Assembly (NCBI RefSeq): GCF_003555545.1
Contig: NZ_CP032157.1
Coordinates: forward strand, 7,506,546 to 7,570,545
Direction: 5' to 3'
From: Paraflavitalea soli
Lineage (GTDB): Bacteria > Bacteroidota > Bacteroidia > Chitinophagales > Chitinophagaceae
DNA: 64,000 nt
Part shown: piece by piece, positions 1-7,184 of the stretch
Position numbering within the stretch: position 1 is the stretch's first letter
Layout of the letters: each line of letters opens with the position of its first letter
Translations under genes and position numbers: made by a program
The notes under the pieces: generated by a model
What the model was told of the DNA's origin: nothing
Databases searched by the model: none
Seen by the model: the letters and a program-made list of their open reading frames with translations, nothing else

Positions 1-1590
1 GTTGCCATTACCAATGGCAGCCCTGCTACCGTGACCTTTGTGGCCGATGTGCCTTCCGGAGCCAATCCTGCTACCGCCCTCAGCGTAGTGATCCCCAGTG
101 CCGTGGCCAATGGCACAGCCGTTACCAGTGTGAAAGCACATGTGGCAGATGCCAATGGCAACCCTGTGAAAGGCGCTGCCGTACAGTTTACCATTGCCAC
201 CGGTGCAGCCAACATCGTAGAGACCAACCCTGTGATCACTGATGCCAATGGCGATGCTGTGATCACCCTCAACAGCACAGTTGTAGGTGCAGTTACCATT
301 ACCGCTACAGCCGGTGGTACACCGATCACCAACGGAAGTCCTGCTACCGTCACCTTCACCGTAGATGTGCCGGCTGTTACCAATCCGGCTACCGCCCTCA
401 GCGTGGTAGTAACCGGTGTAGTAGCTGATGGTGTAGCCCTCAATAAAGTAAAAGCACATATTGAAGACGCCCAGGGCAATCCTGTTCCTGGTGCAACCAT
501 AGAATTTACCATCGCTACCGGTACAGCCCAGTTTGATGGACCGGCTACCATGACCACCGATGCCAATGGAGATGCCATCATATCCCTCAAGAGTACAGTG
601 GCTGGTACAGTTACCGTTACCGCTAAGGTCAATGGTACTGCCATTGTGAACGGCAGCCCGGCCATCGTAACCTTTGTGGCAGGACCTCCTGATCCGGGCA
701 ATACTGCTACTGCCCTGATCGTAGCTACCAATAATGCCCTCGCCAATGGTACCGCTACCAACAGCGTAAAAGCACATGTGGTGGATGCCAATGGCAACCC
801 CGTACCCAATGCAACCATTGAGTTTGCGATCGCCGGCGGTACAGGCGCCTTCGTAGGTAGTACAACCATTACCACCGATGCCAATGGAGATGCCACCATC
901 ACCCTTACCAGTACCGTAGCTGGTACCGTGGACATCACCGCTACCGTCAATGGTGTGGCCATCATCAACAACAGCCCTGCCACGGTAACCTTCACCACCG
1001 AGCCCGATGTGAACATTGCCGACACAAGACTCATTGTGCTCTCCAATGACGCCATCGCCGATGGCGTAGAGACCAACAGCGTGAAAGCCCATGTGGTGGA
1101 TGCTACCGGCACTCCGCTCAACCTGAAAGAAGTATTCTTCAAAATAGAATCCGGCGACGCTACCGTATTGACCATACAGCCTGTGCTGACCGATGCCAAT
1201 GGAGATGCTACCATCCTGCTGGCCAGTAAAACGGCAGGCGCTGTATCTGTAACAGCCAAAGTGGGTGATAAGCAGATCATCAATGGCAGCCCGGCCAAAT
1301 TGCGGTTCGTGCCCATTGATATCTATGTTCCGAAGATATTCACCCCCAACAACGATGGACAGAACGATATCGTGAAGCCTATCGTAGTGGGTATTACCAC
1401 CTTCCATTATTTCAACATCTACAACCGTTGGGGCAACCTGGTATTTACGACCAAGGATCCGAATGTAGGATGGGATGGACGATTTAAAGGTGTATTACAA
1501 CCAGTGGAAACATACATGTGGATTGCCGAAGGATTGGACAAAGACAAAAAGAAAATTACCCGCAGAGGTATGATATCACTGGTGCGGTAA
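1..1590 (+). CDS. Ig-repeat surface protein with CHU_C type IX secretion C-terminus (5' end outside window)
   Basis: The reading frame is already open at base 1, so only the C-terminal part of a larger protein is present. It holds four bacterial Ig-like repeats (Big_1/invasin style) starting near 70, 388, 706 and 1021, spaced 318, 318 and 315 bp, with a recurring 'TDANGDA' turn and a 'NG(S/N)SPA' type end. After them, from about 1318, comes a gliding-motility-associated C-terminal domain (starts 'IYVPKIFTPNNDGQND', contains 'YNRWGNLVF' and 'GWDGRFKG'). Such domains direct export by the type IX system and surface attachment. The partner-type gene porP/sprF follows 65 bp downstream, the usual arrangement. 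Likely a cell-surface adhesin or gliding protein; the ligand cannot be told. Confidence 0.9.
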   Translation, partial: VAITNGSPATVTFVADVPSGANPATALSVVIPSAVANGTAVTSVKAHVADANGNPVKGAAVQFTIATGAANIVETNPVITDANGDAVITLNSTVVGAVTITATAGGTPITNGSPATVTFTVDVPAVTNPATALSVVVTGVVADGVALNKVKAHIEDAQGNPVPGATIEFTIATGTAQFDGPATMTTDANGDAIISLKSTVAGTVTVTAKVNGTAIVNGSPAIVTFVAGPPDPGNTATALIVATNNALANGTATNSVKAHVVDANGNPVPNATIEFAIAGGTGAFVGSTTITTDANGDATITLTSTVAGTVDITATVNGVAIINNSPATVTFTTEPDVNIADTRLIVLSNDAIADGVETNSVKAHVVDATGTPLNLKEVFFKIESGDATVLTIQPVLTDANGDATILLASKTAGAVSVTAKVGDKQIINGSPAKLRFVPIDIYVPKIFTPNNDGQNDIVKPIVVGITTFHYFNIYNRWGNLVFTTKDPNVGWDGRFKGVLQPVETYMWIAEGLDKDKKKITRRGMISLVR

Positions 1591-1654
1591 ATAAAAAGTT
1601 AGCAACAGGTTCAATGAAGATATTATCCGATATACAATTTAAAACCATGGCCAA

Positions 1655-2626
1655 ATGAAAATGATTTGGTTCCTACTATGCGGTATTTTATTGGCGGGGA
1701 TCGCCCAGGCCCAGGAGATCAACTTTTCCCGGGTGCAGGATATGGCGATCTGGTACAACCAGTCCCTCAAGACCGATAAACAAAGCAGTATTAAACTGAA
1801 CTACCGCAACGTACAGTACGGCGGTATCATCGCCTACAACAGCATCAGCGCGATGGTAGATATGCCATTGCTCTCCAAGGCTAAGAAAGAAGCGCCCAAC
1901 AGCGGGGGCTATTTCAGCGCCAGCGCCGGAGCCGCATCGGATAAATCAAACCAGGGTATCCTCAACAATACATTGGGACTGCTGGGTATATCCTATGCCG
2001 TACCCATCGGATCTAATGAGACCTATGCCGCCATCGGCTTCCAGGGCGTTTATTACCAAAGTAACCTCAATGTTCACGGCGGCTCCCTCTTTGCCGACCA
2101 ATACGATAAATACGGACCAGTGGATGGAATGGCCAGTGCCGACCGGATGGCCGCCGGATGGTCGTATGGATATTTTAATATGAACGCCGGTATCTCAGTT
2201 TTCAATAATTCAGCGTTTAATAAGTGGTACCTGGGCGCATCAGTCATGCATGTCAATAAACCCTATACCGACAAGGCCAAATCAAAGGAGTTCAAATTGT
2301 CACAGTTAGTAGGGATACAGGGAGGATACAGGTTTGTGACAGGGCAGGATGATGATGAAGTAGGTTTTTATGCTTCTATGAACTGGCAGGGCAGAGCATA
2401 CAAGCATTTCTTTAATGGCACCTATTCCACCCCCATTAAGAAGATGCCTGGTACCGCCGTTGGAGCGGGATTGGGCTACCGTTATGAAGATGCCCTTGTG
2501 CCCAATATAGAATTGAGATATATGAAACTGATCCTGGGGATCTCTTATGATATTAATATCTCCGGTATCAGTGCATCAGGAATAAAACGTAATGGACTAG
2601 AGTTAGCAGTAAGACTGGATTTTTAA
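1655..2626 (+). CDS. PorP/SprF family type IX secretion outer-membrane protein
   Basis: This 323-residue protein has a signal peptide ending near 'GIAQAQ' and then a beta-barrel-like body rich in alternating aromatic and glycine residues, ending in 'VRLDF' with a terminal Phe as in outer-membrane barrels. Size and style match the PorP/SprF family, whose members are typically encoded beside a large CHU_C protein and act in its type IX export or surface retention. The upstream gene ends in exactly such a domain, so the pair is probably one functional unit. The family call rests on context and overall style rather than on a diagnostic motif. Confidence 0.8.
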   Translation: MKMIWFLLCGILLAGIAQAQEINFSRVQDMAIWYNQSLKTDKQSSIKLNYRNVQYGGIIAYNSISAMVDMPLLSKAKKEAPNSGGYFSASAGAASDKSNQGILNNTLGLLGISYAVPIGSNETYAAIGFQGVYYQSNLNVHGGSLFADQYDKYGPVDGMASADRMAAGWSYGYFNMNAGISVFNNSAFNKWYLGASVMHVNKPYTDKAKSKEFKLSQLVGIQGGYRFVTGQDDDEVGFYASMNWQGRAYKHFFNGTYSTPIKKMPGTAVGAGLGYRYEDALVPNIELRYMKLILGISYDINISGISASGIKRNGLELAVRLDF

Positions 2627-2675
2627 AACCTTACCCAACACTACCTATGTCATAACCCTTGAAAATCAATAACCA

Positions 2676-4007
2676 ATGAAAAAGGTATTAGTCTGTATGG
2701 CGGTGTGCCTGGTGCTGGCCGCAAAAGCCGCCCTGGCGCAGGAGGTGGAAAGAGAATGGGACAACCGATGGTTCATTTCTCCCCTCACTAAATTCCAGGT
2801 ACAGGAGTTTGGAATGCTGGAGAAAAACAAACACGGTTACCTCAGCAATGCCAATGAACTGCCCATCATGGATAAGATCAATGCCTCCTTCGCAGCTTCA
2901 GCCTACAAAAATATTGCAGGCAGGTTGTCTTTTAGCGTGGACATTGGTCTTAGCTACGGACATGTTACCAGCAAGGAAAAATTGATAGCTACCACAGAAG
3001 CTCAAACCTATAATTTGCTCAATGCAACTTTGTACTATCACTTGTTAAGCCACCGCTACCGTCTCCAGCCCTTTGTTTCCGTGGGTATCAATAACCTGAT
3101 CAATGATTCTTCTTATACCAGCGTACCCATTGGGGTGGGATTGAAATTCAATGCCAAAAAGATCATGATCATGGGACAGGCAGCATATGGTTATTCAGTG
3201 AGTAAGAACATTGCCAATACCCTCATGTACTCTGTGGGTATGTACCTGCCAATTAACAACAAGAAGAAGAAAAAAGCCGATAAAGAAAAAGCGGCTGCTG
3301 CGGCGGCTGCCGACTCAGCCAAAAAAGCCCAGGAAGAGCTCCTTGCTAAAAAGACCGATACATCCAAAGCCAATGGCCAGTCAATTGTCAATAACTTTTA
3401 CATCAACGTAAATGTAGACTCCCTGCTCAATGCGCGGGCTGGCAACAACAACGGTTCCAATGGTAACCCGAACGGCAACGGTGTAAATGGCAACACCAAT
3501 GGCTTCCCCAACAACGGCAACCCGAACGGCCTCCCTGGCAATGGTAATCCAAATGACTGGGCCGGGCGCGAAAATGGAAAAGCCGATTATGGCGATTCCC
3601 TGGCAGGCGGTAAAACAGGACAGGCATTTGACCTGATCGACTTCCAGGTGGATACCGTCAACGGCAAACCGGCACTCAAATTCATAACTTATTTCTACTA
3701 TAAGGATTATTCACTTACTTCCAGGGCATTCGGTACCATCGACAAAGTGATTGCCCAGGTGAAACGTGATCCTAAGAAAGTAGTAGAGATCAAGGGATAT
3801 ACCGATAATGTGGGTTCTACTGAGTATAACAACTACTTGTCCATGCGCAGGGCGCAGATGGCCTTCGACTACATGAACAGCAGAGGTGTTCCTGCCGACA
3901 GGATGATTGTGAGCTATTATGGTAAAGAATACCCTGTAGCTGAGAATACCCCGGCCAATGCATGGCTCAACCGCCGCGTGGAACTGGTTATTCACGACAA
4001 AGATTAA
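2676..4007 (+). CDS. Outer-membrane barrel protein with Asn/Gly linker and C-terminal OmpA domain
   Basis: This 443-residue protein has a signal peptide ('AAKAALAQ'), an N-terminal barrel-like domain of about 170 residues, a Lys/Ala-rich segment (about 195-225), a low-complexity Asn-Gly-Pro linker (about 255-295) and a C-terminal OmpA peptidoglycan-binding domain (about 325-440, with 'EIKGYTDNVGSTEYN' and 'NRRVEL'). The OmpA part should anchor the outer membrane to the wall. It is 49 bp downstream of porP/sprF and probably cotranscribed, so it may be a periplasmic anchor for the same surface system. A terminator follows at 4046. Confidence 0.85.
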   Translation: MKKVLVCMAVCLVLAAKAALAQEVEREWDNRWFISPLTKFQVQEFGMLEKNKHGYLSNANELPIMDKINASFAASAYKNIAGRLSFSVDIGLSYGHVTSKEKLIATTEAQTYNLLNATLYYHLLSHRYRLQPFVSVGINNLINDSSYTSVPIGVGLKFNAKKIMIMGQAAYGYSVSKNIANTLMYSVGMYLPINNKKKKKADKEKAAAAAAADSAKKAQEELLAKKTDTSKANGQSIVNNFYINVNVDSLLNARAGNNNGSNGNPNGNGVNGNTNGFPNNGNPNGLPGNGNPNDWAGRENGKADYGDSLAGGKTGQAFDLIDFQVDTVNGKPALKFITYFYYKDYSLTSRAFGTIDKVIAQVKRDPKKVVEIKGYTDNVGSTEYNNYLSMRRAQMAFDYMNSRGVPADRMIVSYYGKEYPVAENTPANAWLNRRVELVIHDKD

Positions 4008-4045
4008 CCTCCAGAAATAATTGGATAAAAGATGTGCACTAACAT

Positions 4046-4072
4046 AGGGGTCCGCCAGGACCCCTTTTTTCT
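4046..4072 (+). terminator. Intrinsic terminator of the porP/ompA unit
   Basis: An 8-bp perfect stem (AGGGGTCC / GGACCCCT, 4046-4053 and 4058-4065) with a 4-nt loop is followed by six T. It lies 39 bp after the OmpA-type gene. Confidence 0.85.
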
Positions 4073-4112
4073 TTATACGAACCAAGCCTTGTCTTTCTCC
4101 TACCGTTAGTCA

Positions 4113-4174
4113 GACTGCCGACTGCCGACTGCCGACTGCCGACTGCCGACTGCCGACTGCCGACTCACGACTTA
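4113..4174. repeat. GACTGCC period-7 tandem repeat overlapping a stop codon
   Basis: Seven perfect head-to-tail GACTGCC units run from 4113 to 4161, followed by degenerate GACTCAC and GACTTAC units. The TGA stop of the minus-strand glycosylase gene (4165-4167) lies inside the degenerate end. Related words occur at 25156-25186 and 55827-55849. Seven codon-sized slips would shift frame, so variation here could alter the end of the protein. Confidence 0.9.
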
Positions 4175-5061
4175 CTACTCAAACTCCGCCACAAATAAAA
4201 CACCAGGTAACTTTCCCAGCCCTTAAAGCGCTTGAACAATTTATCGATGCCTACCGTATCTTTTTTGTCTTTGATCAGCGCATGATTCAGCAATGCATTC
4301 AGGAGACCCACATCCCCATAGGGGATCGCCTGCAATTGCTTCAGCGTTTTCATCAGCGCATAATTGGCCGTCCATATCCCAATACCCCGGATGGCCGTGA
4401 GCAGTGCCACCTGTGCCTCATAAGAAGCACATTGCCGCACCATTTCCTGGCTGATGCTGCCTTCCGCAAACATTTTCGACACCAGCAACAGGTATTCCGC
4501 CTTTCGTTCAGAGAATTGCTGCTTCCGCAGATCTGCTACTGTTGCATATTGTAAGACCTCAGGCCGGGGGAATATATAGAGCGACTGGCCGTTCACTTCC
4601 AGTTTTTGGCCGTATTGCTCCACCATCCGGCGTTTAAGCGTATAGGCAAAGGTGAGGTTGATCTGCTGGCCAATGATGCTCCAGCAAAGCGCTTCATACA
4701 GGTCATGTATGCTGATGAGGCGAAACCCGGCAAAGTCCTTCGCCATATAACCCAGCGTTTTGTTTTTCTCCAGCAACCCATAAAAAGGAGTAATATCCCT
4801 ATCCAGGTCAAACCACTCCATAATATATTGTATCAATGCTGCTTCCGGGAAGTTATCACCCCCTCCATGGTTAAGGTCCACCAGCAGGTGTTGCTCATCG
4901 GCCCGTAGCGTGAAAGCAATGTTTTCTCCATTGATACAGATTGCTTTAGACAATTGCCCCGGTTCAATATGATGCAAACAGTCGTCATAGTTCCGGTTCA
5001 GGAACCACAAACACTCCTCAAAACTGAACAGCGCCGGTTTGCGCATCTTCAAGGTCTTCAT
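4165..5061 (-). CDS. AlkA-type DNA-3-methyladenine glycosylase (HhH-GPD)
   Basis: A base-excision repair glycosylase of 298 residues that should remove alkylated purines. The sequence shows an AlkA-like N-terminal domain, then the helix-hairpin-helix region 'LLTAIRGIGIWTANYAL' (about residues 220-236) and the catalytic aspartate in 'IPYGDVGLLNAL' (Asp about 250), matching the AlkA arrangement. I chose the ATG at 5061 ('MKTLKMRKPALF'); a longer frame to 5142 exists but its extra 27 residues look like noncoding translation. The gene is divergent from the cysteine operon. Its stop codon lies within the GACTGCC repeat, so the last few residues (SSKS) may be repeat-derived. Confidence 0.85.
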   Translation of the reverse strand: MKTLKMRKPALFSFEECLWFLNRNYDDCLHHIEPGQLSKAICINGENIAFTLRADEQHLLVDLNHGGGDNFPEAALIQYIMEWFDLDRDITPFYGLLEKNKTLGYMAKDFAGFRLISIHDLYEALCWSIIGQQINLTFAYTLKRRMVEQYGQKLEVNGQSLYIFPRPEVLQYATVADLRKQQFSERKAEYLLLVSKMFAEGSISQEMVRQCASYEAQVALLTAIRGIGIWTANYALMKTLKQLQAIPYGDVGLLNALLNHALIKDKKDTVGIDKLFKRFKGWESYLVFYLWRSLSSKS

Positions 5062-5203
5062 CCGCCAAATGTAAGCAACAGTCCCAAACCTCTTCACCTG
5101 ATTCTTGCGGAAATGGCCCACTCCCTGCCCGCCATTTGCCACTGGATCGGTTATTTTAACAATTAGTCTACACCCTCTATAGGATTTTCCAAATAATTCC
5201 CTT

Positions 5204-5211
5204 TATATTTG
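5204..5211 (+). promoter_or_regulatory. Putative -7 element of the cysteine operon promoter
   Basis: TATATTTG matches the Bacteroidota -7 consensus TAnnTTTG exactly. The upstream -33 element is poor (TTTT at 5185-5188, spacing 15). Transcription would start near 5217, about 20 nt before the poly-Cys leader start codon. Confidence 0.5.
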
Positions 5212-5236
5212 TAACTATAAAATTGTCCTCCCAAAA

Positions 5237-5323
5237 ATGTCATTGCATAACCCATACAAAAATTGTTGTTGCTGTTGTTGTCAACATGCCAGGGTTATTG
5301 GGGGGGGCGATAGCCATTGGTAG
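5237..5323 (+). CDS. Poly-cysteine leader peptide of the cysteine operon
   Basis: A 28-codon ORF (ATG 5237, TAG 5321) reads MSLHNPYKN, then six consecutive Cys codons (5264-5281), then QHARVIGGGDSHW. It lies upstream of cysM and is followed by an intrinsic terminator. Known leader-peptide attenuators use runs of the end-product codon in this way, so ribosome stalling under Cys shortage should let transcription continue. The Gly codons (within 5300-5308) can pair with the terminator's 5' arm. A run of eight G at 5300-5307 is a possible sequencing-length error, but it lies after the Cys run and would not remove it. Function is inferred; the codons are directly seen. Confidence 0.8.
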   Translation: MSLHNPYKNCCCCCCQHARVIGGGDSHW

Positions 5324-5354
5324 ATACTGAATAGTTAATATTCAACATATTATA

Positions 5355-5382
5355 AGCTCCACCATCGTGTGGGGCTTTTTTT
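5355..5382 (+). terminator. Attenuator terminator before cysM
   Basis: The stem AGCTCCAC / GTGGGGCT (5355-5362 and 5369-5376, one G-U pair) has a 6-nt loop and is followed by seven T. It lies between the Cys leader and cysM on the same strand, with no upstream gene on that strand to terminate. Bases 5301-5308 (GGGGGGGC) can pair with 5356-5363 in 7 of 8 positions, which would disrupt the stem. Confidence 0.8.
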
Positions 5383-5432
5383 ATTTCTATACCGTTCAAT
5401 GCAAATTGAACACTAACAACAATACTGAACCG

Positions 5433-6377
5433 ATGCCATTGCTAACATCAGAACACGTTGATGAGCGATTACTGGAGAGTGTCCGTTTACTCAACAGTAA
5501 AATAGGGAATACACCCTTATACCCCATTACCAAACTATTTGCAAAACCCAATGTGACCATCTATGCCAAGCAGGAATGGAAACAATTATCCGGCAGTGTA
5601 AAAGCCCGCGCAGGCTATAATATATTCAAAGCAGCCATTGAAAAAGGACAATTGACAAGAGAAAAGACCTTGCTCGATGCTACCAGCGGCAATACCGGAA
5701 TTGCTTATGCCTCCGTAGGCAGCAACCTCCATGTACCCGTCACCCTTTGCCTGCCCGAAAATGCTTCCAAAGAGAGAAAGGAAATATTACAATCACTGGG
5801 CGCCCGCATCATTTTTACCTCCCGGTTTGAAGGAACAGATGGCGCACAGGCCGCTGCAAAGGAACTCGCCCTGGCCCATCCCGGTAAATACTTTTATGCC
5901 GATCAATATAAGAACGACAATAACTGGAAAGCCCATTACCACGGCACGGCACTCGAAATAGTGCAGGACCTGCCAGCCATCACCCACTTTGTAGCCGGAC
6001 TGGGTACCAGTGGCACTTTTGTAGGTACAGGCAGGCGCTTAAGGGAGTTGAATCCTGCTATTCACCTTACCTCCCTGCAACCCGATAATCCTTTACACGG
6101 CATGGAAGGCTGGAAGCATATGGAAACAGCCGTAGTGCCCACCATTTATGATACTTCCGTTGCCGATGAAAACCTCGAAGTAGCCACCGAAGAAGCCTAC
6201 GAAATGATAAAGGCTGCCTGGAAATATGAGCAGCTCTTATTGAGCCCTTCTGCTGCAGCCAACCTGGCAGGCGCTATTAAAGTAGCAGAAAAACTGGAAG
6301 CCGGTAATATCGTTACCGTGTTTCCCGACAATGCAGATAAATACAGCGAAGTAATTAATAAACTCATTTCGAGATGA
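5433..6377 (+). CDS. cysM: CysM-type PLP-dependent cysteine synthase
   Basis: A 314-residue fold-type II PLP enzyme that joins sulfur to an activated serine. Seen: Lys57 as likely Schiff-base lysine in 'SGSVKARAG', the phosphate/substrate loop 'TSGNTGIA' and 'HFVAGLGTSGTF'. It resembles the mycobacterial CysM that takes sulfur from thiocarboxylated CysO, and the neighbours (JAMM peptidase, CysO-like carrier, E1-rhodanese) are the partners of that pathway. The usual Asp after the PLP lysine (S-x-K-D-R) is Ala here. The acceptor (O-phosphoserine or O-acetylserine) cannot be decided. I start at ATG 5433 because codons upstream run into the leader region. It overlaps the next gene by 4 bp. Confidence 0.88.
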   Translation: MPLLTSEHVDERLLESVRLLNSKIGNTPLYPITKLFAKPNVTIYAKQEWKQLSGSVKARAGYNIFKAAIEKGQLTREKTLLDATSGNTGIAYASVGSNLHVPVTLCLPENASKERKEILQSLGARIIFTSRFEGTDGAQAAAKELALAHPGKYFYADQYKNDNNWKAHYHGTALEIVQDLPAITHFVAGLGTSGTFVGTGRRLRELNPAIHLTSLQPDNPLHGMEGWKHMETAVVPTIYDTSVADENLEVATEEAYEMIKAAWKYEQLLLSPSAAANLAGAIKVAEKLEAGNIVTVFPDNADKYSEVINKLISR

Positions 6378-6808
6378 TCACTTTACAACCAGCAGCAAAG
6401 GAATTATTATTAAATGATGCCGTACAGGCTTTCCCCGATGAATGTTGCGGATTCCTGTTTGGAGAAGAGGATCCGGAGGGCAACAGGACCATCAGTAAGA
6501 TTCAAGTGGTGATCAATGCCAAAGAAGGCGATAAGCGCAGGAGGTTTGTGATTGCCCCACTGGATTATATCAGGGCTGAGCAGTATGCCGATGAGAACAA
6601 CCTGTTGCTATTGGGTGTGTACCATTCACATCCCAATCACCCGGCCATTCCATCCGAGCATGACCGGGTGGCTGCACAGCCTTATTTCTCCTACATCATT
6701 GTATCCGTACTCGAAGGAAAGATCGGGCCGCTGCGTTCCTGGCGATTGAATGAAGAAGCCCAATTCGAAGAAGAGACCGTAGCAATTGAACAAACCATAA
6801 GTAGCTAA
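6374..6808 (+). CDS. JAMM/MPN+ metallopeptidase (Mec-like)
   Basis: A 144-residue zinc peptidase with the full JAMM signature: Glu23, then His84-Ser-His86, Ser94 and Asp97 in 'HSHPNHPAIPSEHD'. In mycobacteria the equivalent enzyme (Mec+) releases cysteine from the C-terminus of the CysO-cysteine adduct. In the Pseudomonas quinolobactin system a related enzyme (QbsD) trims residues beyond the Gly-Gly of the carrier. The gene overlaps cysM by ATGA and precedes the carrier, so translation is probably coupled. Because the carrier here ends Gly-Gly-Ser-Arg, this enzyme may do both jobs. Confidence 0.9.
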   Translation: MITLQPAAKELLLNDAVQAFPDECCGFLFGEEDPEGNRTISKIQVVINAKEGDKRRRFVIAPLDYIRAEQYADENNLLLLGVYHSHPNHPAIPSEHDRVAAQPYFSYIIVSVLEGKIGPLRSWRLNEEAQFEEETVAIEQTISS

Positions 6809-6859
6809 ACTTCGCATTAATCTGCGATTCATTATAAACAACAAATAACATCAACGATC

Positions 6860-7138
6860 ATGGCAACAGTAATTATTCCTACACCATTACGAAAGTTCAC
6901 CAACAATACCGCCCGGCTTGATATCCAGGCCGATACCATCGACAAAACAGTTAGCGAATTAACACTTAACTTTCCGGAACTAAAGAAGCACCTGCTCGAT
7001 GATAAAGGGCAGATCCGGTCCTTTGTCAACATCTTTGTGGGCAATGATGATATCCGCGACCTGCAACAAGGACAAACCGCTGTTAAAGCAGATACCGTCA
7101 TCAGTATTGTACCTGCCATCGCCGGCGGCAGCCGCTAA
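6860..7138 (+). CDS. cysO: CysO/ThiS-like sulfur carrier protein ending GGSR
   Basis: A 92-residue ubiquitin-fold sulfur carrier. The start 'TVIIPTPLRKFT', the middle 'RSFVNIFVGNDDIR' and the end 'IVPAIAGG' match mycobacterial CysO closely. The Gly-Gly C-terminus would be adenylated and thiocarboxylated by the E1-rhodanese encoded next, then used by CysM. Oddly, two residues (Ser91-Arg92) follow the Gly-Gly, so activation would need trimming, for which the JAMM peptidase is the obvious candidate. The last codons and the stop sit at the edge of a GCTAAC-type repeat, so the tail may be a repeat-derived extension. Confidence 0.9.
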   Translation: MATVIIPTPLRKFTNNTARLDIQADTIDKTVSELTLNFPELKKHLLDDKGQIRSFVNIFVGNDDIRDLQQGQTAVKADTVISIVPAIAGGSR

Positions 7139-7168
7139 CAGCTAAAGGCTAACAGCTAATACCTAACT
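7133..7168. repeat. GCTAAC-type intergenic repeat after cysO
   Basis: About four degenerate copies of a 'GCTAAC(A/G)' word follow and overlap the cysO stop codon. The same word family occurs at 32657, 37644 and 58262. Confidence 0.75.
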
Positions 7169-7184
7169 TTTCAATCATGCAACA

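Noticed and set aside
4113-4174. GACTGCC repeats as a CRISPR array
   Set aside because: The units are 7 bp, head to tail, without spacers and without cas genes.
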